Assembly (NCBI GenBank): GCA_025201365.1
Contig: JAIXMF010000005.1
Location: 1,116,001 to 1,180,000, forward strand
Direction: 5' to 3'
DNA length: 64,000 nucleotides
Source of the DNA: Syncephalis plumigaleata
Taxonomy: Eukaryota > Zoopagomycota > Zoopagomycetes > Zoopagales > Piptocephalidaceae
Shown: in pieces, positions 10,815 to 23,280 of the stretch
How positions within the stretch are numbered: the stretch's first letter is position 1
Layout of the letters: every line of letters starts with the position of its first letter
Notes under the pieces: model-generated
The model's database searches: none
The model's input: only the letters and a program-made list of their open reading frames with translations
Told to the model about the DNA's origin: nothing
Program-made: the position numbers and the translations under genes

Positions 10815-11584
10815 TTACATCGACATAGAAGTAGAGGTGGACATTTGTTCAGCCATTTGATGTTCTTGAATTAGCGGATCTTCTGCATTAGAATCCCTGT
10901 ATAACATGGTAAAAATCATTAGCATTAGCATTAGTATTGACTGCTATTAAGACTGCTTACCAAGGAATGGAGTAGCGAGTGACCTTTGGCTTGTCGGCCA
11001 ACACATTGCGATAGAGCTTATCCACGATAGGTGCTGCCGGTGGATTCTCCTTTAGCTCCTCCTCGAGATAACCCACATTGACGTAATAGCCGATACGTAC
11101 GAATTCCTTGTCGCGATACGAGCATGTTAATAGCAGTACAGTGACATCTAGCAGTTCAGCGGGTGGAATCATACTAAGATTAGGCGCATCAGTCTAGGGA
11201 GAACCATCGTGAATTGTGGTGAGTCATAGACATGCGTACGCGTAAATAATTAGATAGAGATTGATGAAGTGATAGAGTGAGCACTTACCTCGAATGTGAA
11301 CTGATTAATGCCTACAGGCACTGGACCAACCATAATGGAATCGAGCACTTGGTCGTGTTCCTCCGATTGAGCGGAACTAACGTAGATTAGCTTCCATTCC
11401 AAATCTATTGAATAATAAATAGCGTAAATAAAACAAATGTAGGGTAGAAGAGGAGGAGACACGCGTACACGCTACCTTCTTTAAGTTCCGAGATACACTC
11501 AAACTTGATATCCAATTTGAACGGTGTTGTAAACAAAGTTTGTGCATCGTGCACTTGCACATTAAGAATATTGACGACACTCAT
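10815..11584 (-). CDS. ASF1: Histone H3-H4 chaperone Asf1
   Basis: Four exons encode the immunoglobulin-like histone chaperone that hands H3-H4 to CAF-1 and HIRA. The core is intact and colinear with the family: [74 protein letters not shown], then [33 protein letters not shown] and the end of the core at VTRYSIPW. The acidic tail is short (DSNAEDP...), unlike the long acidic tail of yeast Asf1 and more like the short tails of animal forms. Introns are GT-AG. It faces MED27 head to head over ~375 bases. Confidence 0.95.
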
Positions 11585-11959
11585 AATAACACCGTGAGCT
11601 AGGTTGAACAAACAGGAGACGAGTGAGCACAAGCACAAGAGGAGGACAACAACAACAGTAGAAGGGAAAAAGTACAAATAGGTACGGCTTCAAAGATCTT
11701 GAACGCGAAAGGAAACGACAAAAGAGAGGGAGCAAGAAGGAAAAGAAGAGAGCGAGAGAGAGAGAGGAAAATAAGAAATTGGTGTAGAGAGAGAGAGAGA
11801 GATTGAAATGAAAAAAGTCGCGTCACCGTTTTCTATCCCGCTCTACATTCTTCCTTTTGTTTCTTTTTGACTACTATTGCGGTGGTTTATTGTTTGGCTG
11901 CTGGTCAGAGGAGATTCAACATACTACTACTACTACTAGGAATACTCTATCATAGCAAT
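11585..11959. promoter_or_regulatory. Divergent ASF1/MED27 promoter
   Basis: No gene. Marked strand asymmetry: a long purine-rich stretch with GA repeats (11750-11805) and several AGAG tracts, then an (ACT)n run near 11921-11936 just before MED27. Confidence 0.5.
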
Positions 11960-13560
11960 ATGGAGACAACTAACGCGCAACATATAAAAGCGTTAGACGT
12001 AATGCTAACTCAGGTAAACGTACACGTATAACGTACAACTAGTGATGATATTTATCATTTGTATAGATTCGAAATGTACGAAGTTCAGCTCACACTCTAA
12101 TACAAGATGCAACAACATTTAGTGCAGTGTCAGGTATGTAAGACTAGTGTTGTTTGTACTAAGGTGTAGTCTTCTTATTCAATGATATACGACAACGACA
12201 ACAACAACAACAATAGATGAACAGAGTGTTGACCGATATCGTACATTGGCACAAACGACATTGGATCAGTTGACAAAACTAGCCGTGCAAGTGCAACAAC
12301 ATACAGGTAACAAGAAATATACAATGATATGAGACTAGTTCATGCTTAATAGTATATATTATAGAATTATTCACTAGTACCAGTCAGTTGTCAGTACCGA
12401 GTATTACTCTAGTTGATTCTGTACAAGATCGGTAAGGATAATGTCATTCCATAGTCGATACTTGACTCATGTGTAATCTACCATTAGAGCATCAAATACA
12501 AATACTGAGATAGCCGATGAAGCAAAAAATGTAGATTCTCAAGAGATATACGGGTAATTTGACATAGAATTGGTGTGATCTCACTTGTATTAATTGTAGT
12601 ATAGTCTAGTTAATGATCGAGTCAAGAAAAGCTTCGAGTCATGGCGTCGAGAGAAGCATCTACAACGATCGCAACCGCCTATTGCTAGTGGATTGGAAGA
12701 AGATCAAATCATGTAATACTATACACATATGATGATAGTGCTACATTTCATTGACTTACTTTGATCTATTGATGATGATATAGGCAGGAAGCATCATCCC
12801 ATGATAATAGCGAGATGCTTGATAAGTCAACACATCCTGTCCGAGAGATGTTAGAGTCAAGTGTGATACCATCACTCGTGACTCGAGCACAGCAAGCCAA
12901 TATTGATATTGATGTCAAGTATATTAACGGTGTGGTTGGACTATCACAAGGTGTTCAGGTGAGTGAGCAATCGACATTTAACATTCTACACGACTAATTA
13001 AATGGAATGATATAGCTTAGGGTCAATGACACATTTGTAGCGGTACTTGATATTGGTTTGAAGGACAATCTATTAAGGCTTAATCGTATTATTGTTCGAG
13101 AAACGGCTAAAGATCGAGTAAGTAATGGTGTGGTATTAAGAAGTGATAGACCCTACTAACACGGGTGAATCAGTCAACATGGGAGGAATCACCATGGTCA
13201 GCGTTTCGAAGCATGACTATTAATGCAACGCTAGTGGCCGATCAATTGACCATGGATTACCCGCAGCTTGTTGTCGTTTACTTCCTGGCAAGTATTCTAG
13301 CAACAATTACAAATGAACAATACCGACTAATGCTCACTCGATATTAGGATTGGCTGGTCAGTCATCATGACTTGCTAGTGAGGCCGTGTCACAAGTGTCG
13401 TAAGCTATTTTGCTTCGATTCACCTGCCGATAAATTCTTACCACCAGTGGCTCGTTATCCACTTGTGACCGTAGATGAGCATGGTGTGGAGATACCAGCA
13501 GAGAATGGTCTACCCAGTTCCTCGTTTCATCGTCAAGCGTATCATCTAACTTGCTTGTAA
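11960..13560 (+). CDS. MED27: Mediator tail/core subunit Med27
   Basis: At least nine short exons, with introns as small as ~50 bases. Med27 is a Mediator subunit that binds the upper-tail module. The N-terminus is Gln/Thr-rich and helical (NAQHIKALDVMLTQ, TLAQTTLDQLTKLAVQVQQH). The C-terminal half carries the family signature: VIPSLVTRAQQANIDIDVKY, WSAFRSMTINATLVADQL, DYPQLVVVYF, DWLVSHHDLLVRPCHKC, and then a zinc-binding region with C-x2-C, LPPVARYP and FHRQAYHLTCL at the very end. Human MED27 ends the same way (CxxCGK, LPP.WR, FH..C). The middle is poorly conserved. Two overlapping open frames at the 3' end are joined by an intron at ~13270-13345. Confidence 0.8.
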
Positions 13561-13656
13561 ATAAATAAATAATATTGATCTTATGAAACGATGTTGATAT
13601 AAGCTCAAGAAACAACGCTTTTATTAGTAAAGACATGCATACTATATACAATCATT

Positions 13657-13700
13657 AGGAAAAGAAAGAAAGAAAGAAAGGAAAGAAAAGAAAAGAGAGA
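13657..13700. repeat. (GAAA)n purine tract
   Basis: GAAA/GAAAG units just downstream of both MED27 and the 14-3-3 stop. Confidence 0.8.
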
Positions 13701-13708
13701 AATACTCA

Positions 13709-14505
13709 TTAGAAAACACCTTGCCAAACGTTCAACTGATCTTTCAACATCTTAAGCATGAATATACAATCATTGTATTCATCTTGTGATAGTTTGTCCA
13801 TTAATGCTTCAGCTTCATCAACTGCATTCTCGGCAATGTCATAGGCTCGATCGGGATCATCACGGATTTCGTAGCAGAATGTCGCGTAATTAAGCGCGAG
13901 ATGAAGACGAATCGAGAAGGTAGGAGGGAATTTAGCTCGTGCAATCTCCGTACCATGCGCGTAGGCCTGTTCGGCAGCATCCATCGTCTCCTGACAAGTC
14001 GGTCCTAACGAGAACTCGGTCATGAATCGATGGTAATTGCCTTTCCTAATAATAATAGTAATAATAAAAGTAATCATTAGCGATGATTCCATTGTATATC
14101 ATTATATATACATGTCCGTATGGTTACTTACATCTTATAGTAGAGTAGGTAGCATTCATCAGTTTGAACACCGCGAATAAGATCCTCACCGAATATGCTG
14201 TCGAATTCTTGACAGATCTGGAGTAGTTCAGCCTGAATCGATGCTCGGTCCTTCTTAAGTGTCTCCGCCATTACGTTGTCACCCTCGGCCGTGACACGCT
14301 TCTCGCTTAGACCCAAGTTACGCCAGCGAGCACGACGAAGGGATATGACCGTCTTGTAGGCGTACGATAGCAGCTTCATCTCTTCCAACTTGACATGGTT
14401 ATCGATGCGAATGGCCTCGACAATCGAATGGAACATCTCTTCGTATCGACCATACTTTTGTGCATCCGCGGCCTTTTCAATAAGAGCGATACGTTCAGTG
14501 GACAT
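13709..14505 (-). CDS. 14-3-3 protein (divergent)
   Basis: Two exons joined at KM/KGNYH. 14-3-3 dimers bind phosphoserine/threonine motifs in client proteins. Most helices are recognisable: ERIALIEKAADAQKYGRYEEM, then LLSYAYKTVISLRRARWRNL, YLLYYKMKGNYHRF, FSIRLHLALNYATFCYEI and CIFMLKMLKDQLNVWQ. The phosphate-binding Lys and the first Arg (in SYAYKTVISLRRA) and the later Arg are kept, but the Tyr that normally completes the pocket (R-Y) is Phe (R-F). The family core 'NLLSVAYKNVIGARR' is altered at several sites, so it is more diverged than the usual fungal BMH-type copy and may be a second, specialised 14-3-3. The start codon follows a (GAT)n run at 14506-14523. Confidence 0.85.
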
Positions 14506-15736
14506 GATGATGATGATGATGATAATATTAGGGATAACAACAGAACGGTATAGCGGTAGAGAGTAGACAATGTTACAGACAATGCGGCATGAACCATGCA
14601 AGACATAGGTGTCCACTTGCTGATGTATTTATATACCACTATGATCCATTGATGCAGTGATGGTGGCACTAGCCAGTCTATTTTGGGCGATGCCAGGCCA
14701 TTTGTTGAACCAGCAACATACTCCTCTTTTTAGAATAAGCGCAAAAGCATGCCATCGTAGTTTGAATCTGAACATCGTCGCAAGATTTACGGTACGCATC
14801 ATTTTGTCTATTGCAATCAATGTTAAACAAGCGTAAGATATGTTGTTTACATCAAGAAGTTACAAGTATAATAACATAGTATATCATATACTATCGCTGT
14901 TATTACGAATGTCTAATATCCAACTTGTAGCGCAAATGAAAAAAGTGCACACTAATAACACGTATAAAAAATTGGATAATTGCTCAAGCTATTTTTTCTT
15001 TGCCTCTTGTAAGTGACACGTGTGCTACTATCCCAACTGGGTGGCTGATCGCTTAATTAGACTTGAATGGTAAGAGCGTGTCGCGGATCGCCGCTCGTCA
15101 ATAGTCGCTGTACACCCACGAATGCGTTAAGAGGCAAAGGGCGCTACGTGCTTCTAGTGCCGTATTAAGTTTATTCGACTTTTATCGCTCTACACGACAC
15201 GACACAAGCACGTAGACACGCTTCATGATCATAATAAGCAAGCACCAGTCGTATGGTATATGTCAATGATGCTAAAACTAAGCGTAAATTTCCGGTTGTC
15301 CTACAACGCACGCGCCACTCTTTCATTTGCGTAACGCGCCATTTCTAAGTTGCATTGACGCAGGAACCCGTTTATTACATTTTAGAATGGAAAAGAGCAC
15401 GAGAAACGTGCCAACCAACAATATACTACAAGTATTGATGATGATGATACTTTTTGCGCTCACAAGCATATTCACATGAGTGACAAGATAGATAGATAGA
15501 TAGAGTAGTAAATAATATGCTGTGTATTAACATTCTATTATACACTTGAATCTATACAACTTGCAAAATCATGTATAGCAATAATAGTGAATTCAGTTTA
15601 TCTAGTACTGTTGTTTTAGTGATGATTCGGTCTAGACCACTCTATCCATGGATTTGGCTTAAAACAGTAATGGTTGCGGATCATCCTTCTTCATCATCAC
15701 TCTGCCTATCTTCTTTCTTTTGTTCCTTTACCCAAC
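14506..15736. other. 1.2-kb divergent intergenic region
   Basis: No convincing gene on either strand. It holds the 14-3-3 and SND2 promoters; a more GC-rich stretch at ~15000-15370 with short repeats of ACACGACACGACAC (15193-15206); a GATA run (15487-15503); and small ORFs without homology or codon signal. It is long for this gene-dense region, so an unrecognised RNA gene is possible. Confidence 0.4.
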
Positions 15737-16530
15737 ATGGTAATGTTGTTTCGCGTTCATGCTTGCTTACCATGTAACTAACCCTGTATTGTTACTAGGC
15801 AAACAAATCAGCCAAAAAGCAGACAGTTGAGAATGCACGTATTCTACGTAATGTTCAATGGGGTTTACTCATCGTTAATGTAATTCACTACAAATACGCG
15901 CGTATACTGTATACATATCTTGTATTACTAACACACACACGCTCTCTCTCTTGTCTACTGACTAGTCTATCTATGTCCTCGTGCAGTTTGGTTGGTATCG
16001 TGCCGATGTAACACGCTACAGTGCTTCTGGCTACTTAATAACCTGGCTACCCACCATATTTATCTATCGTCTCATGGCGAAAATGGCTCGACCACAACGA
16101 GACATGTCGGGTGCCATTGTTTCGGGAGGGGATGATTTGAATGCACCCGGTCTTACATCGTAAGCTATACTACCAGTAATTAGCATCGATACTGCTGGAT
16201 ACACCGCTGATAGATTCATGCTTGTGATTGTAGGTACATGTTTGATATTCTTTATGTTACTTGGTTTGTACATTTGGGCAGTTTACTTTGGTCATTTATT
16301 TGGTGGTTCTATCTAGTGGTGAGTAGAAAATGCTAGGATAATAAATCAATCAGTTATTGCTTATTAATACATCATAGATTCCATTATACGCTGGCTATGC
16401 TATTTGGGGATTTGTCGCCCCTATGCTAAAATCAAATGGCGGCGGACAAGAGGAGATGAAGAGTAAACGTCAACAGAAAATGGAGAAACGACAACAGCGT
16501 GGCAATGTTCGTTACACGCAAACTCATTAG
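15737..16530 (+). CDS. SND2/TMEM208 ER-targeting protein
   Basis: The first exon is only the ATG (15737-15739); a 59-base intron with GTAATG donor and CTAG acceptor separates it from GCAAACAAATCAGCC. The protein, ~165 residues, is the ER-membrane component of the SRP-independent SND targeting route. It shows ANKSAKKQTVENARILRN, a first hydrophobic pair (WGLLIVN-FGWYR; LITWLPTIFIYRLMA), a loop with MARPQ, then YMFDILYVTWFVHLGSLLW, the PLYAGYAIWGFV segment, and a Lys/Gln/Arg-rich cytosolic tail. These match TMEM208 block by block. The start choice follows from homology: no other Met precedes the conserved 'a.ksakk...N...l' stretch. Confidence 0.8.
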
Positions 16531-16673
16531 ATATTCGTATATCATATTGATGAGATAGCAATTATTACAATTAAATGTCGTATTCCTACTACTACTACAA
16601 CTCTTATTAGTAATAATATATCTTTTATTGTAGCTCCTATTAGTGTGAAATATAACACAATGACAATCGATAG

Positions 16674-18359
16674 TTATACGGCACCGGCACCCAATTGACT
16701 ACGCTATTATTATAGTAGAGTAGTTCATTATTATTAGTTCATTACTATTACTATCACTATCACTTACCAATTGTAATATGATAGCACGTTGATCTGGTGA
16801 TAAATTATCAATCTGTTGTGGTGTTAAACTAAGTAGCTGTAATAATGCCGTTTGTTGTTGTAATGCATCCACATTACCACCTATTATTATTATTAGGGTG
16901 TTAGTAGGCTATTATATTAATAGTATATTTGTGTGTAATCTTATTCATTTACCAATAGCAGGTGCATTGGGTGGAGGTGGTGGTGGAGGTAGTTGTTGAC
17001 CTGGTAATACTGCACCACCTGAAGGAGGTACACCCATAGACATACCAAGTGAATTGGCTAGATCAAATGCAGCTGAAGGTGTTTGAGTGGGATGGCCTGG
17101 CTGTGTGGCTGCTGTGCTGGTTGTTGTGCTGGTTGTGCTGGTTGTTGTCCACCTTGTGCACGCTAAGCATCACAATATAGTTGTTGATTATCATTTATAA
17201 TAATAAATAATGTTAATGACAAATACTCACTTGAATAGCCATCGTGTCTATTAGACCTAGTTTAACGAGACAATCGAGTACAGCGTAGGATAGTTGTGGA
17301 TTCTGTTGGAGTAACGTGCGTACATGATGTGGATGTGTTGTGGCTAATGCCTAGTATTAATCACGGTTAGGATTATTATAAATGAATAAACATCCAGCAT
17401 TAATATACCTTCAATTGATAGACCACTTCTAGTAATTGTGCTTGATTGAGATTAGCTAACGCTTTAGCAATCAGTTCTGTAGAGGGAACATTTGGTGCGG
17501 TGGATGGAGTGGATCCACTAGGATGGCCACCCATACTATTATCGGGCATCGCACCAGGTCTTAATCGCTATAAAATATGTATGTATGTGTACTAATTAGT
17601 ACTAGTGCATGAATAACATGCTATACATACTTCGTCATGAGATCGATAATCGCGTGTATTTGATGCTGCTGATGCTGCTGATGGAGGAGGAAGTCCACGC
17701 TGACCCATGACACCAGGACCGGATGGTTGCATCTGTGCATTGGATGAAGTAGATGGTGGAGGTGGCATCATACCTGGTTGTGCTGGTGGTGGAGGTGGTT
17801 GCTGTTGTTGCTGTTGTGATGTGGCGGTGGTGCTACACCATCTTGACCTGATGGACGCGTCATTTCAACGTCTGCAAAATCTACACGTAATGGTCGTCCG
17901 CCCACATCGTAATTACTCAAATTTCTAACGGCACTACCGGCTGTCTCGGCATCAAAAAACTCGCAGAATCCATATCCTCGTGGTTTACCCGTTTCACGAT
18001 CGAACATTAATCTATTAGAGAAGAAAAGGAAAACGACAACAACAACCATGTCATCACATAGTGTCATGAACTATTCTATCAGATATCTAGCGTATCTCAT
18101 GTATCTATGCTAATTACCGTAGTGATTTAACAGGACCAACCTCCTTGAAAATATCCAACAACTGTTCCTCCGTAAAGTCATAGGGGATATTTCCCACTAG
18201 AGTATTGTCAAACAATAGTTATCACCATAGATTAGCTTATATACTATCATCGGTCTATAGAACCAGTACAGCTACTATTGTAGTAGCAGTAGTGTGCATA
18301 CCAAATACTGTACGTGACGGAGTACGACTACTACCGCTTCTTGGTCCAGCTGGATTCAT
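16674..18359 (-). CDS. CSTF2: Cleavage stimulation factor 64 kDa subunit (CstF-64/Rna15)
   Basis: Binds the U/GU-rich element downstream of poly(A) sites. Order of parts: an N-terminal RRM with RNP2 VFVGNIPY and RNP1 [10 protein letters not shown]; a Pro/Gln/Gly-rich linker; the hinge ([38 protein letters not shown]) that binds CstF-77; a second low-complexity stretch; and the C-terminal three-helix domain ([20 protein letters not shown]) ending LGAGAV. Exons are joined by GT-AG introns; the last acceptor was chosen so that the terminal exon continues in frame after QRAIILQL. Two frame breaks fall in the Pro/Gln-rich linkers (near 17821 and 17104), each as if one C were missing from a CC pair. 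These are more likely assembly errors than real lesions. Confidence 0.9.
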
Positions 18360-18919
18360 ACTTGTCTACTTGTGTAATAGTAAGGTGTAAAAAGAAACCA
18401 CAGAAAAAACTCGACTATTATATTGCTAACGTGAACACTATAGCTCACTCTCACTTTCTGGTTGTGTGTGTGTTGTGTGTGTGTGCGTAGGATGTTTGCG
18501 CGTGTACCAATCAATTTAAATGATTAATTAGAATGGTGTGTTATCGTCGAGAGTTGGGCTTGTCATATTATCTTTTTCCACTCCTCCTTTCGCTTATATG
18601 CTAGCTGCCATTGTAGCTGCTGTCTTTGTTTTCTTTTGTTAATTGCTCGTGTCTACTGTTGTTCAACGTTCAAGTCAACAAATACTGGTGAGCAAGATTG
18701 CACTGCTATGAACAAGTAATACAGCAGTATTGATAATAATATTCCTAGTATAAAGTTGTATTCGTTTTGAACGAGCGGGATTACACATCTCCAGTCTTAT
18801 CGTCTTACCAGCAAGCTATTGACTCCATCTAAGCATTTTAAAGGTAGTAAACGTGAATATATTACGAATAACTATAGCAGCTGGATTGTCGTCTGACTAC
18901 TGGATAACCTATTAGCACT
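18360..18919. promoter_or_regulatory. Divergent CSTF2/dynein-IC promoter
   Basis: 560 bases without a gene; GT-rich (TGTG) run at 18461-18487. No clear TATA element. Confidence 0.45.
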
Positions 18920-21614
18920 ATGGAGAATCGCCATCAACGAGAACTAGACCGAAAGCGCGAAAAGTTGGCCGCACTACGCAAGGCGAAAGAAGACCGTCGC
19001 ATATCATTGCTAGGCCGTACTGATGCAGCAAATACCACGGGATCGGTACTAGCTGGACTTGGTGGTGGTGCTGGTGCTGGTGGCAGTACTTCTTCAGCCG
19101 ATGCAAAGAGCGGAGCTGATGGTGAAGTAGGATTATATGCCGAATACTACAATTATCATTATTCTAATGTATTATCTACTCGTAGAGTTCTGCCGGTATC
19201 TCACGTCCAAAGATCGATGAACTGATTGATTCTCTATTGGCTGGTCGTCGTGCTAGACACACGTCCTCTGACTCGCAATCTAGCGCTGCCTCCAGTACAG
19301 CAGGTGACACCGTAACTGCACGTACACCTACGAGTGCAGGATTCGGGTCGCGACCAGCATCTGTTAGCTAACAGCCACCGAGTAAGTTGCAATGACTTGC
19401 TACTATTCCAGCTAGCATGTAGTGCTTATTCATCCATTTATTTCTTGTATTCTAGGAGTCATGGTGGTGTTCGATTCATTCCCGAGTTTACCACATTGGA
19501 GGAGGTTATATTCGATTTCCCACCCAAAGTAAGTGATCATAGTTTAGATGCATCATTTGTTGTATTCCATACTGACTAGACGATACTCTAGGAACGTGTC
19601 GTCTATAGTAAAGAGGCACAGACTACGGGAGAGTTCTTTGATCGACCTGACCCGGAGATACTTGAACAAGAGGTGCGTTCTCGAGTAATGGCAGAGCGTG
19701 AAAGAGAACGACAAGCAAGATTGGCGGCAGAAGAAGAGGAACGTCGTCGTAAACAAGCGGAAGAAGCAGCTCAAATACGCGGTATGTGATATTATTTACT
19801 ACTACTACTATTATTGAACTTGATTGACTAAAATGACATGTAATAGATTTGTCGGAGGAAGAGAAGAAAGGCATTCTTACATCTGATGAATTTATCGATT
19901 TTGTCGACTATTCGACCAAGGTTATCGAGCGTGCACTCAATGAGAAATACGATTTCATGAAGGATTACACATTGTTGCATGATGAAGACGCGTAAGTAGT
20001 CAATTGAATTGATGTATACGCGATTGCTATTCAGTCAGCCCTCTAACCCCAACTGCCAGTGATACAGAAACGGGAAATACTGTCAAACTGGCATGCGATT
20101 TCTACAGCGAGAAGATATGTCAGAATCGTGCTACAACCGATGTTCATTGGTCTCCCAAGGTAAACAAAAAGAATATGTATATGTATATAAAAAGAGGAGA
20201 CTAACATTTGATATGTATACGTAAATATGTAGCATCCAGAATTGGTAGTAGCTGCCTATAATAAAAATGCTATGGCTATTAATGAGCCTGATGGTTTGGT
20301 ACTTGTATGGAATGTACATCTCGTGGAACGACCAGAATTCACCTTCCATGCTCAGGTAATTTATTATTTATTGTAATTGTCATAATCATGATATCAATAA
20401 TAATCATAATGACTATGATATGCAGTCTGATGTATTGTCGGCGAGATTCTCTGATTTCCACGCCAATCTCGTCATAGGCGGTACTTATAGTGGTCAGATT
20501 CTACTATGGGATACTCGGGCCAAATCACTTCCAGTATTACGCACGCCACTATCAGCTATTGGCCACACTCATCCGGTCTACTCTATGAGTATGGTTGGTA
20601 CACAGAATGCACACAATCTTATCACGGCCAGTACCGATGGATTAGTGTGTTCGTGGCAATTAGATATGCTGGTTCAACCACAGGTAATCAATCTTACATC
20701 AATCAATCAACTGATATATGTATAAATACTAATATGCGTTATTATAGGAAACATTGGATATTGTCTATCCAGCCCATCCTCGTACGGATGAAGTAGCCAT
20801 CACTTGTATTGGATTCCCCGACAATGAGACAACTACATTCTGGGCCGGTACCGAAGAGGGCAACATCTACCAGGCCAATCGATATGATCGAGCAGCGAGT
20901 AAAGCAGGTGTCAATCCCAATGACGTATATCGTGCTCATCATGGTGCCATCACCGGTTACACTTCCATCCGTTATTTGGTCCTGTAGACTTTTCCGATCT
21001 ATTCCTTACATCGTCCGTGGATTGGACGGTGAAATTATGGCGTGCTAAAGTAAGTCAACAGTACATATTCATTAGTATAGCTCTCTCTCTTACCTTGTAT
21101 CGATCAATTATAGTCGGTATCTAAACCATCACCTACACCGCAAACGATCTCGCCCATATATTCATTTGAGGATTCGGCCGACTACGTGTACGACGTGGCT
21201 TGGTCGCCTAGTCATCCGGCAGTGTTTGCCTCCGTCGATGGTACCGGACACTTTAACGTGTGGAATCTCAATGTTGACACGGATGTGCCAATTGTAAGTA
21301 CGGCCTCCGGATCAAGTCGCGCGTTGAACAAGGTGGACTGGGAGAAGGAAGGTCGTCGAGCAGCAGCAGGCTCATTGGATGGTCACGTCTATGTCTATGA
21401 TATTGGCGAGGTAAGTGCAGTCATAAGACTGGTTGAATAATCACTAATCATTCATATGAACAATCTACGAATACAGTTGAGTAATCCACGTATGGAGGAA
21501 TGGACGCAATTCCAAAAGACCGTGAACGAGATGACAAGTACCAATAAGGAGAATGGAGGCACGCCATCATTGTCTGCCTCTGAGACAGCACGTCCATTGG
21601 TCATGTCGCGTTAA
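18920..21614 (+). CDS. Cytoplasmic dynein 1 intermediate chain
   Basis: WD40 scaffold of the dynein motor. The N-terminus [20 protein letters not shown] is the Lys/Arg/Glu coiled helix that binds p150-Glued dynactin. A Gly/Ala/Ser-rich linker and a further conserved block follow ([34 protein letters not shown]). After [20 protein letters not shown] comes the propeller: [134 protein letters not shown] and [15 protein letters not shown]. About ten introns. One frame break near 20957, inside the GAITGL.FHP repeat, behaves like TTT read as TT. An essential single-copy gene is unlikely to be dead, so I treat it as a sequencing artefact. Confidence 0.92.
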
Positions 21615-22147
21615 TGGCGTTTATATAACATGACGACTACTAGTCTATACTATTCGTAATATATATACAGTCCTTTGATATGTGTTGCTGTTGTTGTTAT
21701 TACTGAGGAATAAGTACAATACACAATTCATTAACTTCTACCATATACCGTAATATCATCATCATTATTATTATTGGCATACATGGCTTATTATAATAAA
21801 AGTGAATTGTTATAGGAATACACTTAGTAACTAGTAATCTAGTTATTTTACTATTTGTATATATTTTTACGTAATCATTATTTATCCATTCAAGTTTACA
21901 TAATCATTCTTCGTCAATTTATGGTCATTTATCTCTCTCTTTGCATAGTAATAGATTCATCATTGATTCACTCTTTGAATATTAATTGATTAATTAACTA
22001 AAAGAAACATGCCTACATGATTTCATTGTAATTCGATAAATAGTCAATGTGTAACAGGTGCTGCTATCATTTGTTTAATCGAAAACACCTACACACAAAC
22101 ACATGGACCATGACAGGTTAAACTAGATATGATGTGGATGTGTGTGT
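21615..22147. other. Convergent 3' spacer
   Basis: 533 AT-rich bases between the dynein-IC stop and the RPL33 stop. No gene seen. Confidence 0.6.
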
Positions 22148-22953
22148 TTAAATGTTGGATGGGTACAACATCTATATAAATATACAGAATACAATAAATT
22201 TGTTAGTTACCCAATGATATACGTATTATTTCAATAAATAATAACAATAATACTGTTGTAATTATACTTACCACACGAACGCTAGCGCCAAAAGTCTTGG
22301 CTGGCAAGTTAGTGCGGAACTTGGCCTTGACGATGCCGCTGTTACCGTGCACACGCATCACACGACCCCAGACAACGCGGAACTTGGAGCCGTTCGTCTC
22401 CTTTTGAGCGCGGTAGACATAGGCAACACGCTTACCCAAGTAGAAGGTGGCGTCTTCCTTGCATTGAACGTTCTCGATGCGAATAAGGGTGGTGTCAGGG
22501 CTCTGATTGCGCTTACCGCGCTTGAAGCCTTGAATGCGGCCCTTGCAGTACAGACTATAAATGTTACCGCGTATATATGTTAGTTAAATGATATAGAGTA
22601 TCCTTCATAGTTGGTTACAAGTGGAATTCACCACATTCGCTGGTCACATATATACCATATATACTATCATGTATATATACATGCATATATCCATCCATCC
22701 ATCCATCCATCTTGATGATACGACTATTCGCTATGCTATGCCATGAATGATACTGCTTACAATAGATACTCTAGTCATTTGCATATCCATCTCTATCTAT
22801 ATGCATATATGCATCCATCCATCCATCCATCCATCAACTAGTATGTATCATATCCAAATAGTCGTATATCATATCATCTGCTACTACCACGCCATCGTAT
22901 CTATTACAATATACAATCATCTTTGCTTCTACTTACCGAACCGGCTGAGTCAT
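22148..22953 (-). CDS. RPL33: 60S ribosomal protein L33/L35A (eL33)
   Basis: Three exons (22937-22953, 22272-22554, 22148-22171) give 107 residues. The family sequence is unmistakable: [92 protein letters not shown]. The last exon supplies only M-L-Y-P-S-N-I. As with RPL26, the first exon is tiny (17 bases) and the first intron is long (382 bases), holding ATCC tetranucleotide runs. Confidence 0.96.
22688..22836. repeat. ATCC tandem runs in RPL33 intron 1
   Basis: Two CATC/ATCC microsatellite blocks (22690-22711 and 22811-22834) separated by ~100 bases within the long first intron. Confidence 0.75.
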
Positions 22954-23280
22954 GTCGATGATTTATCTGCAGACGGATAGATATCCCGAGCGATACGAGA
23001 TGCGTCTGGGAATCACAAAGTGGAAAGGAGGAGGAATCAACTTGTGGCTGGATGTGGGCCAATGAGTGTGATTGCCGCTTGGAGTGACCACACGCACTCA
23101 ACACACACACTCAACACATTCACTCTCCATTACTCATTTGACACACATACACACTCTCTCTAATGCATAGATTGTCATACCAGTTTTCACGTAATTAACA
23201 CGATATAATCAATGATTTAATGACAAAATATTACGCATATATTGTAGATTTATTGAATGTCAGTATTAATAGATAGAGAA
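22954..23280. promoter_or_regulatory. RPL33 5' flank
   Basis: 327 bases with no gene; several CACACACTC blocks (23090-23155). No TATA box recognised. Confidence 0.4.

Noticed and set aside
15060-15130. Possible tRNA in the GC-richer part of the 14.5-15.7 kb gap
   Set aside because: No acceptor stem pairing or GGTTCGAATCC-like T-arm could be found by eye.
17768-18067. Frame changes as programmed ribosomal frameshifting
   Set aside because: The sites share no slippery heptamer or common sequence and fall at random positions within genes; no coherent mechanism is suggested.
22688-22836. CRISPR-like regular spacing of ATCC blocks
   Set aside because: These are simple tetranucleotide microsatellites within a spliced eukaryotic intron.
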